Under the pieces are notes generated by a model that saw nothing but the letters and a program-made list of their open reading frames with translations, was not told the origin of the DNA and searched no databases. From a virus: 64,000 nt of DNA. Position 1 is the first letter of the stretch. Each line of letters starts with the position of its first letter. Shown here piece after piece: positions 44,774 through 53,513 of the stretch. The stretch covers positions 37,717-101,716 of the IMG/VR virus record IMGVR_UViG_3300017788_002882; one strand, given 5' to 3'. The translations under genes were made by a program, and so were the position numbers.

Positions 44774-45504
44774 AATTTTTCATTTATGAATTTGATTATG
44801 TTTTCATGAAGATACTTTTCGTAAATAATTTTTTGTGCATCGGACCCATAATGAAAATTTGTTTCACTTATTGGTTTCAAATTTATTTTTTTCGCAAATG
44901 ACTCAACAGACCCATCTATAATATCCATAGAGTCTAGTATTTTCTCATATCCAACTTCTTTCGCAAGTTCCTTGATGTCAACGGCCCATGAAAAAAACAA
45001 AACTTTCTTTTTAAAAAAATTAAATAAGTTTTGAACTGCCATCATTGTATGAAATACTTTAATTTTCATGTTAAAGTCAGAAGTTATTATGTGATTTGTC
45101 ATAAATTCGGATACATCATAATTTCCATCGATAAGTTTATTTATATCATCATTTGCAAATGAATGTTGAAAAGTAAAATACGAAATACCTTTCGTTTGTC
45201 TCCAACAACAAATTTTATTTTCATTATATTCCAAACCTTTAAAATATTTTTGATATTCATCCTTAGGGTCATTTCCATTTAAACCTAAAACTAACCTTGA
45301 TGGTTCAATTATTTGGAATACATAAAAATCTAAAGTGTGAGTATCTAAAGTTAATTTTATTTTTTCTACCATCATTTCATTTCCAACACCAGGTGCAGTC
45401 ACATCAATAATATTACATCCTAAATTTTCAGACATGTAATAAGACCACGGTTTACCAAAACTACCTCCCGAATGTGAACATCCTGCGACTCCAATATTTA
45501 ACAT
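44770..45504 (-). CDS. SGNH-like protein, diverged
   Basis: 244 residues. The start MLNIGVAGCSHSGGSFGKPW gives a Ser-containing block I-like loop (GCSHSGG) rather than GDSxT; DVTAPGVGNEMMVEKIKL supplies Gly and Asn of the later blocks, and ETNFHYGSDAQKIIYEKYLH has the C-terminal His, with Asn in place of block V Asp. It therefore looks like a diverged SGNH protein, perhaps with altered or no catalysis. It overlaps both neighbours by a few bases. Confidence 0.7.
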   Translation of the reverse strand: MLNIGVAGCSHSGGSFGKPWSYYMSENLGCNIIDVTAPGVGNEMMVEKIKLTLDTHTLDFYVFQIIEPSRLVLGLNGNDPKDEYQKYFKGLEYNENKICCWRQTKGISYFTFQHSFANDDINKLIDGNYDVSEFMTNHIITSDFNMKIKVFHTMMAVQNLFNFFKKKVLFFSWAVDIKELAKEVGYEKILDSMDIIDGSVESFAKKINLKPISETNFHYGSDAQKIIYEKYLHENIIKFINEKL

Positions 45505-46235
45505 TTTTTGTGTTTTTGTATGAATTTATAAAAAAAATCAGCCTGTGCTATGTGACCAAATTCACCAAAATGTCCATCGTTTACTACATTGTTAGTTTCG
45601 TGAACAATACGAGCATGAGTTCCAGTCTCTTCCCAACAGATTTCTGAAATACGCTCCATTAAACCCAATCCTCTATTTTCAGAATCCAAAACACTTATGA
45701 TTTTTTCATCATCAATTTTATTGAAATCCGATGTAATGTCGTAATCACTTGTCCAATGATGAATTTTAACTTTTTTCATATCACAAATAAGATTAATTAT
45801 TTTCATCCATCCATAAATCTCTTTATGCCATATTGGATGGGTTCTATTATAAAAAATCTCATCTATAGTATTCTTCGAAAGTAATGTATCAGGAAAATCA
45901 CTATCACACGGTAAAATATTGTTTAAGTTATTATCCCTAAAATTTGCGGCAATAAATCTTTTATTATTTGCCCATCCAACTATTACTCTATCATTTTCTT
46001 CGAATTGGTCACAAACGTCTGTAATACTGATGAAAATATTCGCATTGGATGACCCTCCGACTGCAAGATTTACCACTTCGAATCCAAGTTTTTTAGCCAA
46101 AATTGTTGGCCAAACATCGGGTAATGAACCACCCTTGTATTTTTTATAATGGTCATAATTACTGACAACAAAACTTTCCCCAACAGGATAATATTCTGCA
46201 GTATAACTGTCCCCGAAAACCCATAATTTACTCAT
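45498..46235 (-). CDS. SGNH/GDSL hydrolase-like protein
   Basis: 245 residues. SKLWVFGDSYTAEYYPVGES block I; FEVVNLAVGGSSNANIFISI block II/III; VVNDGHFGEFGHIAQADFFY block V with Asp-Gly-His. Its SSNANIFISITDVCDQF and EENDRVIVGWANNKRF segments parallel the SGNH protein at 43350-44123. Four SGNH-like genes stand in a row (43350-46235). C-terminus HKKC. Confidence 0.82.
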   Translation of the reverse strand: MSKLWVFGDSYTAEYYPVGESFVVSNYDHYKKYKGGSLPDVWPTILAKKLGFEVVNLAVGGSSNANIFISITDVCDQFEENDRVIVGWANNKRFIAANFRDNNLNNILPCDSDFPDTLLSKNTIDEIFYNRTHPIWHKEIYGWMKIINLICDMKKVKIHHWTSDYDITSDFNKIDDEKIISVLDSENRGLGLMERISEICWEETGTHARIVHETNNVVNDGHFGEFGHIAQADFFYKFIQKHKKC

Positions 46236-46237
46236 AA

Positions 46238-47578
46238 TTAAATTAAACTTCTGAAAAATTTATAATCATCTGTATTTCTTAAAATATTCAAAATAATATT
46301 TTTATTTTTTTCGAATCTATCGTAGTTACTTTTATAAAACTCTCTAACTTTTTCTTTATTTCCACTCAGTCTTTTTATCTCATTCAAAATTTCAAATAAT
46401 CTATCCCTGTCATTCACAATATTGTCATAAGAATGGTCTATTATATCTTCAAACATGTCAAATCCGTAAATTTCTTTCAAATGTTTAACATGATGGTGCG
46501 ATGCAACAAAAATCGGTAGTTGATAAAAATAGAATGGACGGAATGATTTTTCAGTAATATGTACTATCAATTCACTATCAAGATAAGATGATTCAGTTAC
46601 AATATTAATATAAGAGTTCTCAAATGTTTCTACTTTTTCAGGAACTCTCATCCAAATAGGTAAACCTTCCACATTTATTTCATGAGAATTCGGTTTGAAC
46701 CAATCTTCTTCAATTTCAAAATCACTTTTTTTAATCTCTATTGACATGAAATAATCTATATCACTTTTGTATTTCTTCATTTCATCTTTAGTAAAAATTT
46801 GAGAGAAAAAAAGTTCATTTTTGCATTGGAAACCTGAAACCAAAGACCAATTAACATCATCAATTAAATTTTCATTTTTCATCAAAATCAAAATTGAATA
46901 TCTGTGTGGTTTAGGTGATCTGTTATGACACAAGAAAAATTTCCCTTTTTTGTTTTCATTAAACCGACTTTCAATTTTTACTAATGAGTTATTTGATGTG
47001 TTAGGTATAAACTTTATGGAGTGAACGTTCAATTCAGGTATGAAAGTATGTTTCAACTCATTCAACTTACTATTATTATTTACAACAAAAATTTTTTTTG
47101 GGTTGATACGGTGTTTTTCGATAAACTGTTTCAAACATTTAAACGCTTTGACTCCCTCAGGTTCATGGGCGGTTAGTAACATAAGAAAAAAATTATCATA
47201 ATTTCTTAAAAATTCCAAGACATTTTCAGGGATTGGTGGGGTTCCCCTCAAAACCGCTTCGATTTGTTCATGGTGGTTAATCGACCCGCAAGATAAAGTT
47301 TTACATAAATCAAATTGATAATAATCCAAAATATAATAATATTTTTCTTTGGGATTTTTTTCTATATCTTCTAACTTACAATTAACAGTATCAAATCTAT
47401 CAGATAGATTAGGAAATTGGTCTTCGTAGAATCCGAATGCTAATCCCCTATTTGTATAGTTCATTATCAATCTACTCCCATCCCAAAAAACGTCCCCGTA
47501 TATTTTTACCCCGTTTGCAACAGGTACATCGCTTCCCTCAATCCAATGGTCATAAATTAAATTTAGTTTTCTTATCAT
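46238..47578 (-). CDS. Unassigned protein, [IL][ST]EK family member 4
   Basis: 446 residues. GKFFLCHNRSPKPHRYSILI in the middle, then NIVTESSYLDSELIVHITEK followed by SFRPFYFYQLPIFVASHHHV, KHLKEIYGFDMFEDIIDHSY and DNIVNDRDRLFEIL. Closest to 33750-34967. The conserved His-Arg after Asn and the Glu-Lys of ITEK are the residues to test for nucleotide-sugar binding. The N-terminal 200 residues are not conserved across the family. C-terminus RSLI. Confidence 0.65.
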   Translation of the reverse strand: MIRKLNLIYDHWIEGSDVPVANGVKIYGDVFWDGSRLIMNYTNRGLAFGFYEDQFPNLSDRFDTVNCKLEDIEKNPKEKYYYILDYYQFDLCKTLSCGSINHHEQIEAVLRGTPPIPENVLEFLRNYDNFFLMLLTAHEPEGVKAFKCLKQFIEKHRINPKKIFVVNNNSKLNELKHTFIPELNVHSIKFIPNTSNNSLVKIESRFNENKKGKFFLCHNRSPKPHRYSILILMKNENLIDDVNWSLVSGFQCKNELFFSQIFTKDEMKKYKSDIDYFMSIEIKKSDFEIEEDWFKPNSHEINVEGLPIWMRVPEKVETFENSYINIVTESSYLDSELIVHITEKSFRPFYFYQLPIFVASHHHVKHLKEIYGFDMFEDIIDHSYDNIVNDRDRLFEILNEIKRLSGNKEKVREFYKSNYDRFEKNKNIILNILRNTDDYKFFRSLI

Positions 47579-48738
47579 GAAATCCGTGTGTTTCCGTATT
47601 GAATAATTCTAACATTTTCATCTTCCGATTTGAATTCTCTCCAAACATCTAAAACAACACTACCCTTCGGAAATGGAAAGTCATAAAACTTTCCTCTATG
47701 TGCTAATAAATAAACCGCAATTTTAGGATTAGAGTCGAATTCGAAGTCGACACCTTTCTTCTGTAAATAGTATCCTGTCAAAATCGATGTCGACCCTTCA
47801 GTGTAATCAACATTCGGTTTATAAGATTTACCCAAAATGACAATCGGAAGTTGGAATTTTTCAGATAATGTCACTAATTTGTCAGCCAAATTTTCCGCTT
47901 GCTTTTCTCTGGCTTTCATAATTGTATCGAATATGTCATAACCCAACTCGTTTGATAGGGTTCTTAAAGCAATATTGTCCCTCGGGTGACATCCTCCTCC
48001 ATCACCCATACCAGCTTTCATGTAGTATGGGCTTACAATTCTTTTAGTACTTCTTTCTAATGCCCCAGTAACAACATCTGTATTGATATTTCCTTTTTTT
48101 TCCGAAACATCTTGAATCATATTAACTAATGCGATTTTCGTGGAAATGAATGTGTTGTAAAATATTTTTATTGCTTCAGCTTCATCCCAAGTTCCCACTT
48201 CGAATCTAGCTTCAGGATTAACAAACGTTTTATAAAAATCAATCAACAAATTTGCATCTCCTGTAAAAGTACCATCTTCTGTTCCAATAATAACCATTTC
48301 GGGATTAACCATGTCTTCCTTGACAGTCCCCATTGCAATGAGATATGGATTATAAATGAACCTGAAATTAGTACATAAATCAATGAATTCTTTTCTTATT
48401 GTACCAGGAAGCACTGTAGAAATTAGAACAACTAATTGGGTTCTATTTGTGTGATTATTTACGTCAGTCAGTACTTCTTTAACGATACTATAGTCAAAAT
48501 CTTTTGGTTCAAGGTGTGAAGTTGGATATTTTCCATCATATAGTGGGTCATGTGGTGTTGGAACCGCGATAAAAATAATTTCTCTTTCAAAACAAACTTC
48601 TTTTATGGTTGTTTTCATTTCAAAGTTTAACCCTAACCTTTCATGTGTGTCGTACCCAAAAACTTCATGTCCAGCATCACTCATGACCTCTGAGGCATCT
48701 CTTCCCAATTTTCCAATTCCAATAAAACCTACTTTCAT
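47575..48738 (-). CDS. UDP-glucose/GDP-mannose 6-dehydrogenase family enzyme
   Basis: 387 residues. MKVGFIGIGKLGRDASEVMS NAD-binding loop; IIFIAVPTPHDP; LVVLISTVLPGTIRKEF; WDEAEAIKIFYNTFISTKIA with the Lys and Asn of the active site; and GMGDGGGCHPRDNIAL with catalytic Cys250, where the usual CxxKD reads CHPRD (Arg for Lys). C-terminal VILGKSYKPNVDYTEGSTSI is the sugar-nucleotide-binding domain. It oxidises a hexose-nucleotide to the uronic acid with two NAD+. The Arg change could alter the rate or substrate. Confidence 0.88.
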   Translation of the reverse strand: MKVGFIGIGKLGRDASEVMSDAGHEVFGYDTHERLGLNFEMKTTIKEVCFEREIIFIAVPTPHDPLYDGKYPTSHLEPKDFDYSIVKEVLTDVNNHTNRTQLVVLISTVLPGTIRKEFIDLCTNFRFIYNPYLIAMGTVKEDMVNPEMVIIGTEDGTFTGDANLLIDFYKTFVNPEARFEVGTWDEAEAIKIFYNTFISTKIALVNMIQDVSEKKGNINTDVVTGALERSTKRIVSPYYMKAGMGDGGGCHPRDNIALRTLSNELGYDIFDTIMKAREKQAENLADKLVTLSEKFQLPIVILGKSYKPNVDYTEGSTSILTGYYLQKKGVDFEFDSNPKIAVYLLAHRGKFYDFPFPKGSVVLDVWREFKSEDENVRIIQYGNTRIS

Positions 48739-50028
48739 TTAGATAATTTTTTTAGTGTTTGAACAAATTTCAATAATTTTATTATATGCGTACGGATATT
48801 TTTTTGTCACATTCCGTCTCAAGATTTCATAATTATGTTTCAAAACTTCCTCCATGCTTTTGAACCACTCAAACTTATTCTCAATTTTATTAATATCATT
48901 TAATACTTTTACAATTGCGTCCATTCTTTGTAAATTGTCCAACTCATCATAACTTTCATCAATCCAATTCGAGAACGTTTTATAACCTAATTTTTTTAGC
49001 TCTTTTAAACTATGTTTGTTTCCCATGACTATAAAAGGGTGATGAGATGTTATAGGTTTAAAAACTTTTTCACTCAAAAAAACTGTTCCTTCCTCATCTT
49101 CAAATCTCGCCTCACTAATTACCGAAATCCAACTGTCATCACAAACTTTATGATTTATTCTATTGATGTAAAAACCTGTGTCTTCAATTTCATTCGATAC
49201 TCCATAAATTAATGATGGCAAAGTTTTTGCAAAGTTTTCAACAGATTGTTGTTCCATAAATTCACCACAATACAGCCTTTGTGAAATGGGAATTTTATTC
49301 ATACTTACCAATCCTTTATCTAATAAATTATTGTAAAATAATCTACTGTAAAACCAAATTCTATGTTCCCTTGGTTTTTTATTCAAGTTGTTATAAAGTT
49401 TTATATTATCAATATTATTTTTTTTATATAACAGTTGTTCTTCAAACGAAGGTAAATCATTACTCTGTATCATTTCTTGAGATTTAAGGAAAACATCATT
49501 TTCAAAATGAGAGTAAGGTAAAGGATTTATCTTTATTTCCTTAGGGTTTGTTTTCAACCATTCCTCATATCTTTGTTCAACGATTGAATTTCCTGTAACG
49601 AAAATAATTTTATTTGCAGGTATATTCCTTTTTTCACATTCTTTATGGAAAAAATTGAAAACCCAATCACTATGGTAGCCTTCAAAACTAGAATCGATAA
49701 GTAAAAAAGCCCCCCCACTAATCAAGTCATTGAGATAAATTTCATTCAGAAATTCAAAAAAACTCACTACGTTGGGATTGGAGGAAAATTCTCCTCCAGC
49801 CCACCAATGTGGGTCATTATTAACCCCGATAGGAATTACGTAAACCTCTGGTCTATCATTAATGTCGATTATTTCGATGTTAGGGTTCAAGTCTTTCACC
49901 GCAAACCGAATTACATTCATTCGATTGAAAAGTGGACAAACCGTAAATCTATATGCACCTATACCATTAAGTTCCCAATTGTCAACAAAATTTCTATGGG
50001 ACGAAACTTCTTCAAAAACAAAGTTCAT
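48739..50028 (-). CDS. Unassigned protein, [IL][ST]EK family member 5
   Basis: 429 residues. LYNNLNKKPREHRIWFYSRL, then VISEARFEDEEGTVFLSEKV and FKPITSHHPFIVMGNKHSLK, followed by ELKKLGYKTFSNWIDESYDE. It clearly pairs with the adjacent 50028-51314 (same SEK.(W/F)KP...HPF...GN block and DESYD), so this is a local duplication. N-terminal part MNFVFEEVSSHRNFVDNWEL is unique. Suspected GT-B fold. C-terminus KKII. Confidence 0.68.
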   Translation of the reverse strand: MNFVFEEVSSHRNFVDNWELNGIGAYRFTVCPLFNRMNVIRFAVKDLNPNIEIIDINDRPEVYVIPIGVNNDPHWWAGGEFSSNPNVVSFFEFLNEIYLNDLISGGAFLLIDSSFEGYHSDWVFNFFHKECEKRNIPANKIIFVTGNSIVEQRYEEWLKTNPKEIKINPLPYSHFENDVFLKSQEMIQSNDLPSFEEQLLYKKNNIDNIKLYNNLNKKPREHRIWFYSRLFYNNLLDKGLVSMNKIPISQRLYCGEFMEQQSVENFAKTLPSLIYGVSNEIEDTGFYINRINHKVCDDSWISVISEARFEDEEGTVFLSEKVFKPITSHHPFIVMGNKHSLKELKKLGYKTFSNWIDESYDELDNLQRMDAIVKVLNDINKIENKFEWFKSMEEVLKHNYEILRRNVTKKYPYAYNKIIEICSNTKKII

Positions 50029-51314
50029 TATTGAAAACTATTATTAATTTCTTTGAAAATCTTTATCAAAGGCTTTTTATTGTTACTCCAACCCATACCA
50101 TCATAATCGTACTTATCTTTAATAATTTCAATGAATCTATTTCTATTGAAGACACATATTTCTTTCATTTCCTCCCTAATTAACTTCAATTCCTCAATTG
50201 ATTTATCTCTGAATTTGTTGATTTCCTTCACAATAATGTCGACCCTCTTATGATGAATTGGTTCATTATCGTAACTTTCATCAAACCATTTATCGAAAGT
50301 TTTAAACCCTAAATCTTTAATATATTTCAAAGTATTGACATTACCTAAAATCATGAATGGATGCCCAACTACTATTGGTTTCCATATTTTTTCAGAAATA
50401 AATAAAACTGATTCATCAATCAATGTCTCAGTGACTATTGACATGAATGTAGCCTTGTGATCGGATAATTCAAGATTACCCGCCCAATTGATGTCCAATG
50501 TCCTGTCGATCATTATGGGGGTCATTTCCGACAATTTAGATATTGATTCTGTTTCTTTACTTTCAAACTTACCAATACTCAATCTACCTTTTTCTAGTAA
50601 GTTTAGTCTTAGTAATTCTGAGACTAAATAAATTCTATGAGGTCTTGGATTTCGGTTATAGGATAAAAAAAGGAACTGATTATCAACAGGTTCAAAATCA
50701 GCCATGTCATCGTTAAAAATTCTATAATCTATCCAAGAATCAAAAATCGAAATAGGAATACAATTGAACTTGAATCCCTTTTCTTTTCTTACCTCATCAA
50801 TAAGTAAATTACCATGTATATAATAAATCGATTCTTCAGGTAAATCCAACTCTTTTATCCAAGAATCTATAATCCCCAAATCATCGTTTTCGGATGACGA
50901 GGCACTATACCCTTCGAATTGATGTATCATTACTATCTTACAATTTCCATTTCTTATATCGTTGATATATTGTTCGGAAATACACTTGAACCCAATCTTT
51001 TCATTTTTTTTGAAAAACCAATTATCAAAAATATTAATTATATACAAATGGTCTTTCCCATTTATTTCTTCTTTGGTTTGAAAAACTATATCATCATTAT
51101 ATCTCGGAGTAATGTTTTCAACAATTACATCGTGACCAAATGGTTTATTTCCATTTTCTATATCGAATAAATTCCAAACCCCCCACATTTTGGGGTAATC
51201 GAATACTCCAGTCTCTCTCAAATACCAAGATTTTGATGCTCCATTTGGTCTATAATAATCTAAAACAGTGTCCCAGTCTTCAAGAGAACAATATACTTTA
51301 TGATTTGTCTCCAT
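50028..51314 (-). CDS. Unassigned protein, [IL][ST]EK family member 6
   Basis: 428 residues, overlapping the start of the previous one by one base. QFLFLSYNRNPRPHRIYLVS in the middle; MSIVTETLIDESVLFISEKI and WKPIVVGHPFMILGNVNTLK, then YIKDLGFKTFDKWFDESYDN. The best conserved blocks are shared with all other members. No transmembrane segments or signal peptide seen. A glycosyltransferase-like role is suggested by the cluster context only. Confidence 0.68.
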   Translation of the reverse strand: METNHKVYCSLEDWDTVLDYYRPNGASKSWYLRETGVFDYPKMWGVWNLFDIENGNKPFGHDVIVENITPRYNDDIVFQTKEEINGKDHLYIINIFDNWFFKKNEKIGFKCISEQYINDIRNGNCKIVMIHQFEGYSASSSENDDLGIIDSWIKELDLPEESIYYIHGNLLIDEVRKEKGFKFNCIPISIFDSWIDYRIFNDDMADFEPVDNQFLFLSYNRNPRPHRIYLVSELLRLNLLEKGRLSIGKFESKETESISKLSEMTPIMIDRTLDINWAGNLELSDHKATFMSIVTETLIDESVLFISEKIWKPIVVGHPFMILGNVNTLKYIKDLGFKTFDKWFDESYDNEPIHHKRVDIIVKEINKFRDKSIEELKLIREEMKEICVFNRNRFIEIIKDKYDYDGMGWSNNKKPLIKIFKEINNSFQ

Positions 51315-52761
51315 CTAAATTGTAATTTTGTTTATCTGAAACGTATTCACCAGGTTCGAAGTGTGTGATTCTCCCGTCTGTCATTCTTACGTCAGGTATT
51401 GATTGGTCAACTTTAATCGAATTATACCATTCTTCCAACTCAGGAAAGGTTTTAACGAAATTTTTGTTTCTCCTTTTATCATGTTGACTGTAAAAACTTT
51501 TAAAATCGTGGAATTGTAATTCCAAATCCATTTCAGTGGTATTATGACCCCTGTTGACAACTTCGATGTAATCAACAAGTCTTTGGATTTGTGCTCCTTC
51601 GTACATGTTGATTAATGGATTTTTTTTATTTTTTCTCCACCACATTGATAATTTACCATGTAAATCTTGTTTGATGTCATCAGGTAAAGTTAATGGAGAC
51701 ATAAACGCAGGCCATCTTAGAATATTGAAATCAACAATTGGTTTATTCCATCCATACTTTGCTTTGAGTGTCAACATATCATCCAAAAATTCAGTGATAC
51801 TGAACAAACATAAACTATTGATTGTCATCATTATAACAACTTGTCTTATATTCGCCTTTTCGATTACTTGTACCAAATTGTTTCTCCAAACTTCGTAATT
51901 CAAACCATCACGAATATATTCTGCCTGTGCTCCATACGCTTCGCAGCTAGTGTATATATCAAACTCTTTGACCTTGATTTCATGAGTCACATTTATCAAC
52001 TTATCAATAGTTTCTTGACTTACCCCCAAATTAGAATTGATTGCAACTCTTAAACTAAGTGATGGATATTTTTTAACTTCCTCCATAAACTGCCAAAAGT
52101 TACGACTCAGAGTCGGTTCCCCTCCAGTAACTCTAATTTCCTGTAGGGTTTTGGTTAGTTCAGGCCACCATTCTAAGAAAGCGGCAACGTATGGGTTATT
52201 TTCATTATGTTTACCATAAATTTCAGACCATGATCCATCAGCATAATACGCGCCAGCGCTACTAGTTTTGAATTTTTGATAAGGTCCATTCTTTTTTATG
52301 TCTTTACCCCACGTAGTTGAATAACCTGAATTACAGTAAGAACAAGCAAAATTGCATGTTCGGTCAAAACTCACCTCGATTGTTTTTGGTGTAATATCCG
52401 CATCCCATGGTAAGTCTTTCAATGCAGCAATTTCTTTTTCGGTATATATTTGGCTTTTATAGACACGGTCAGAAATGTTATTTCTACCGATGTCTTCAAT
52501 TTTCCAACAATAAGAACATTCTGCAGGTTTTGCGCCTTCCAACATCATTTTTCTGATTTCTTTTTTGAAGTCAGTATTGTGTAACGCTGAAGGATTTGTT
52601 TTTATTTTTTCCAAATCAATTGGATGTGGTAATGGTAGATGACAAGAATTTGTAAACCCGTGACCCAAGTGTAGACTGACGTTGTACCATTTTGCGGCAC
52701 AAAAACTACAGCTAATAGAATTTAAATTTTTATCTCTCCAATTTGCTAATTGCTCTGACAT
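51298..52761 (-). CDS. Radical SAM enzyme (twitch-domain type)
   Basis: 487 residues. Core motif SFDRTCNFACSYCNSGYSTT: CxxxCxxC with Cys136, Cys140, Cys143; EIRVTGGEPTLSRNFWQF is the GGE motif, and INSNLGVSQETI the following strand. N-terminal cysteines at ISCSFCAAKW (18, 21), TNSCHL (40) and AECSYCW (82, 85) may bind an auxiliary cluster, as in twitch-type enzymes. It is paralogous to the radical SAM part of 53503-55596. The separate LamG-like gene lies directly upstream (52776-53513). Likely a peptide or sugar modification; substrate unknown. Confidence 0.87.
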   Translation of the reverse strand: MSEQLANWRDKNLNSISCSFCAAKWYNVSLHLGHGFTNSCHLPLPHPIDLEKIKTNPSALHNTDFKKEIRKMMLEGAKPAECSYCWKIEDIGRNNISDRVYKSQIYTEKEIAALKDLPWDADITPKTIEVSFDRTCNFACSYCNSGYSTTWGKDIKKNGPYQKFKTSSAGAYYADGSWSEIYGKHNENNPYVAAFLEWWPELTKTLQEIRVTGGEPTLSRNFWQFMEEVKKYPSLSLRVAINSNLGVSQETIDKLINVTHEIKVKEFDIYTSCEAYGAQAEYIRDGLNYEVWRNNLVQVIEKANIRQVVIMMTINSLCLFSITEFLDDMLTLKAKYGWNKPIVDFNILRWPAFMSPLTLPDDIKQDLHGKLSMWWRKNKKNPLINMYEGAQIQRLVDYIEVVNRGHNTTEMDLELQFHDFKSFYSQHDKRRNKNFVKTFPELEEWYNSIKVDQSIPDVRMTDGRITHFEPGEYVSDKQNYNLDGDKS

Positions 52762-52775
52762 TTTTTTTTGTTTGA

Positions 52776-53513
52776 TTATAAAATAAACTCGTTAGGTACT
52801 CGTTCTAAAAAATTAGTGTTTTTGGAATCGTCATACACTATCCCAATATTATTGATTGTTTTGAAATTATATAGACAAAGAATATTACTATAGTAATTAC
52901 TGTTTATTAACTTTTCATTTTCAGAATTGTGAATCAATTTCACTTCTTCGATATTACTTAAATTCTTTACCATGGTAAAAAAATTATAATCAACTTCACA
53001 GAAATATCTATGTTTTTTTTCCCACGCTTGAGGGCTAGCACATCCTAAAAACAGTTCAGGAATTTTATAGTCCTCAACAAAATCACCCTCTATTTCCATC
53101 TTATTTACCTCTTTAAAATTTTTGTAAGCAAATAACATATTTTTTTTCTTGATAATCGTTATTGTCACTCCATTTTCAACATCTTCAAATCCAACATTTT
53201 TTACATGGAAGTATTTGAATTCATCATTTCCTTTGTTTGTGACCCAATATTCAAATGCACAGCTTCCGTTCGAAGCATTATATGTAAGACCCATGGGTTT
53301 TCCAGGTTTCCCATAAACCATCGATATTTCATCTTTTTTGTATTCTTTTTCAATTTTGAAATTACAACTGATTACAAATGATTTGTTATGAAAAAAGTCG
53401 ACAAATTCATTGTTGGTGTGTTTATTATAATTGGTTACGAACTGATTGTCCGTATGTTCCTTAACATCCCATTCAAACTTAATCCAATATGGTTCTCTAT
53501 AGTTAATTTTCAT
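52776..53513 (-). CDS. LamG-like (concanavalin A-type) domain protein
   Basis: 245 residues from ATG 53513; a TTG further upstream (53528) is unlikely because the ATG start, MKINYREPYWIKFEW, matches the start MKIEYEQPWF of the LamG-radical SAM fusion. Beta-strand-rich, with FVISCNFKIEKEYKKDEISM, VYGKPGKPMGLTYNASNGSC, AFEYWVTN, MLFAYKNFKEVNKMEIEGDF and LFLGCASPQAW in the order of LamG/Con A-like folds. It lacks the radical SAM part. Its ATG overlaps the stop of the upstream fusion gene. Probably carbohydrate binding. Confidence 0.78.
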   Translation of the reverse strand: MKINYREPYWIKFEWDVKEHTDNQFVTNYNKHTNNEFVDFFHNKSFVISCNFKIEKEYKKDEISMVYGKPGKPMGLTYNASNGSCAFEYWVTNKGNDEFKYFHVKNVGFEDVENGVTITIIKKKNMLFAYKNFKEVNKMEIEGDFVEDYKIPELFLGCASPQAWEKKHRYFCEVDYNFFTMVKNLSNIEEVKLIHNSENEKLINSNYYSNILCLYNFKTINNIGIVYDDSKNTNFLERVPNEFIL

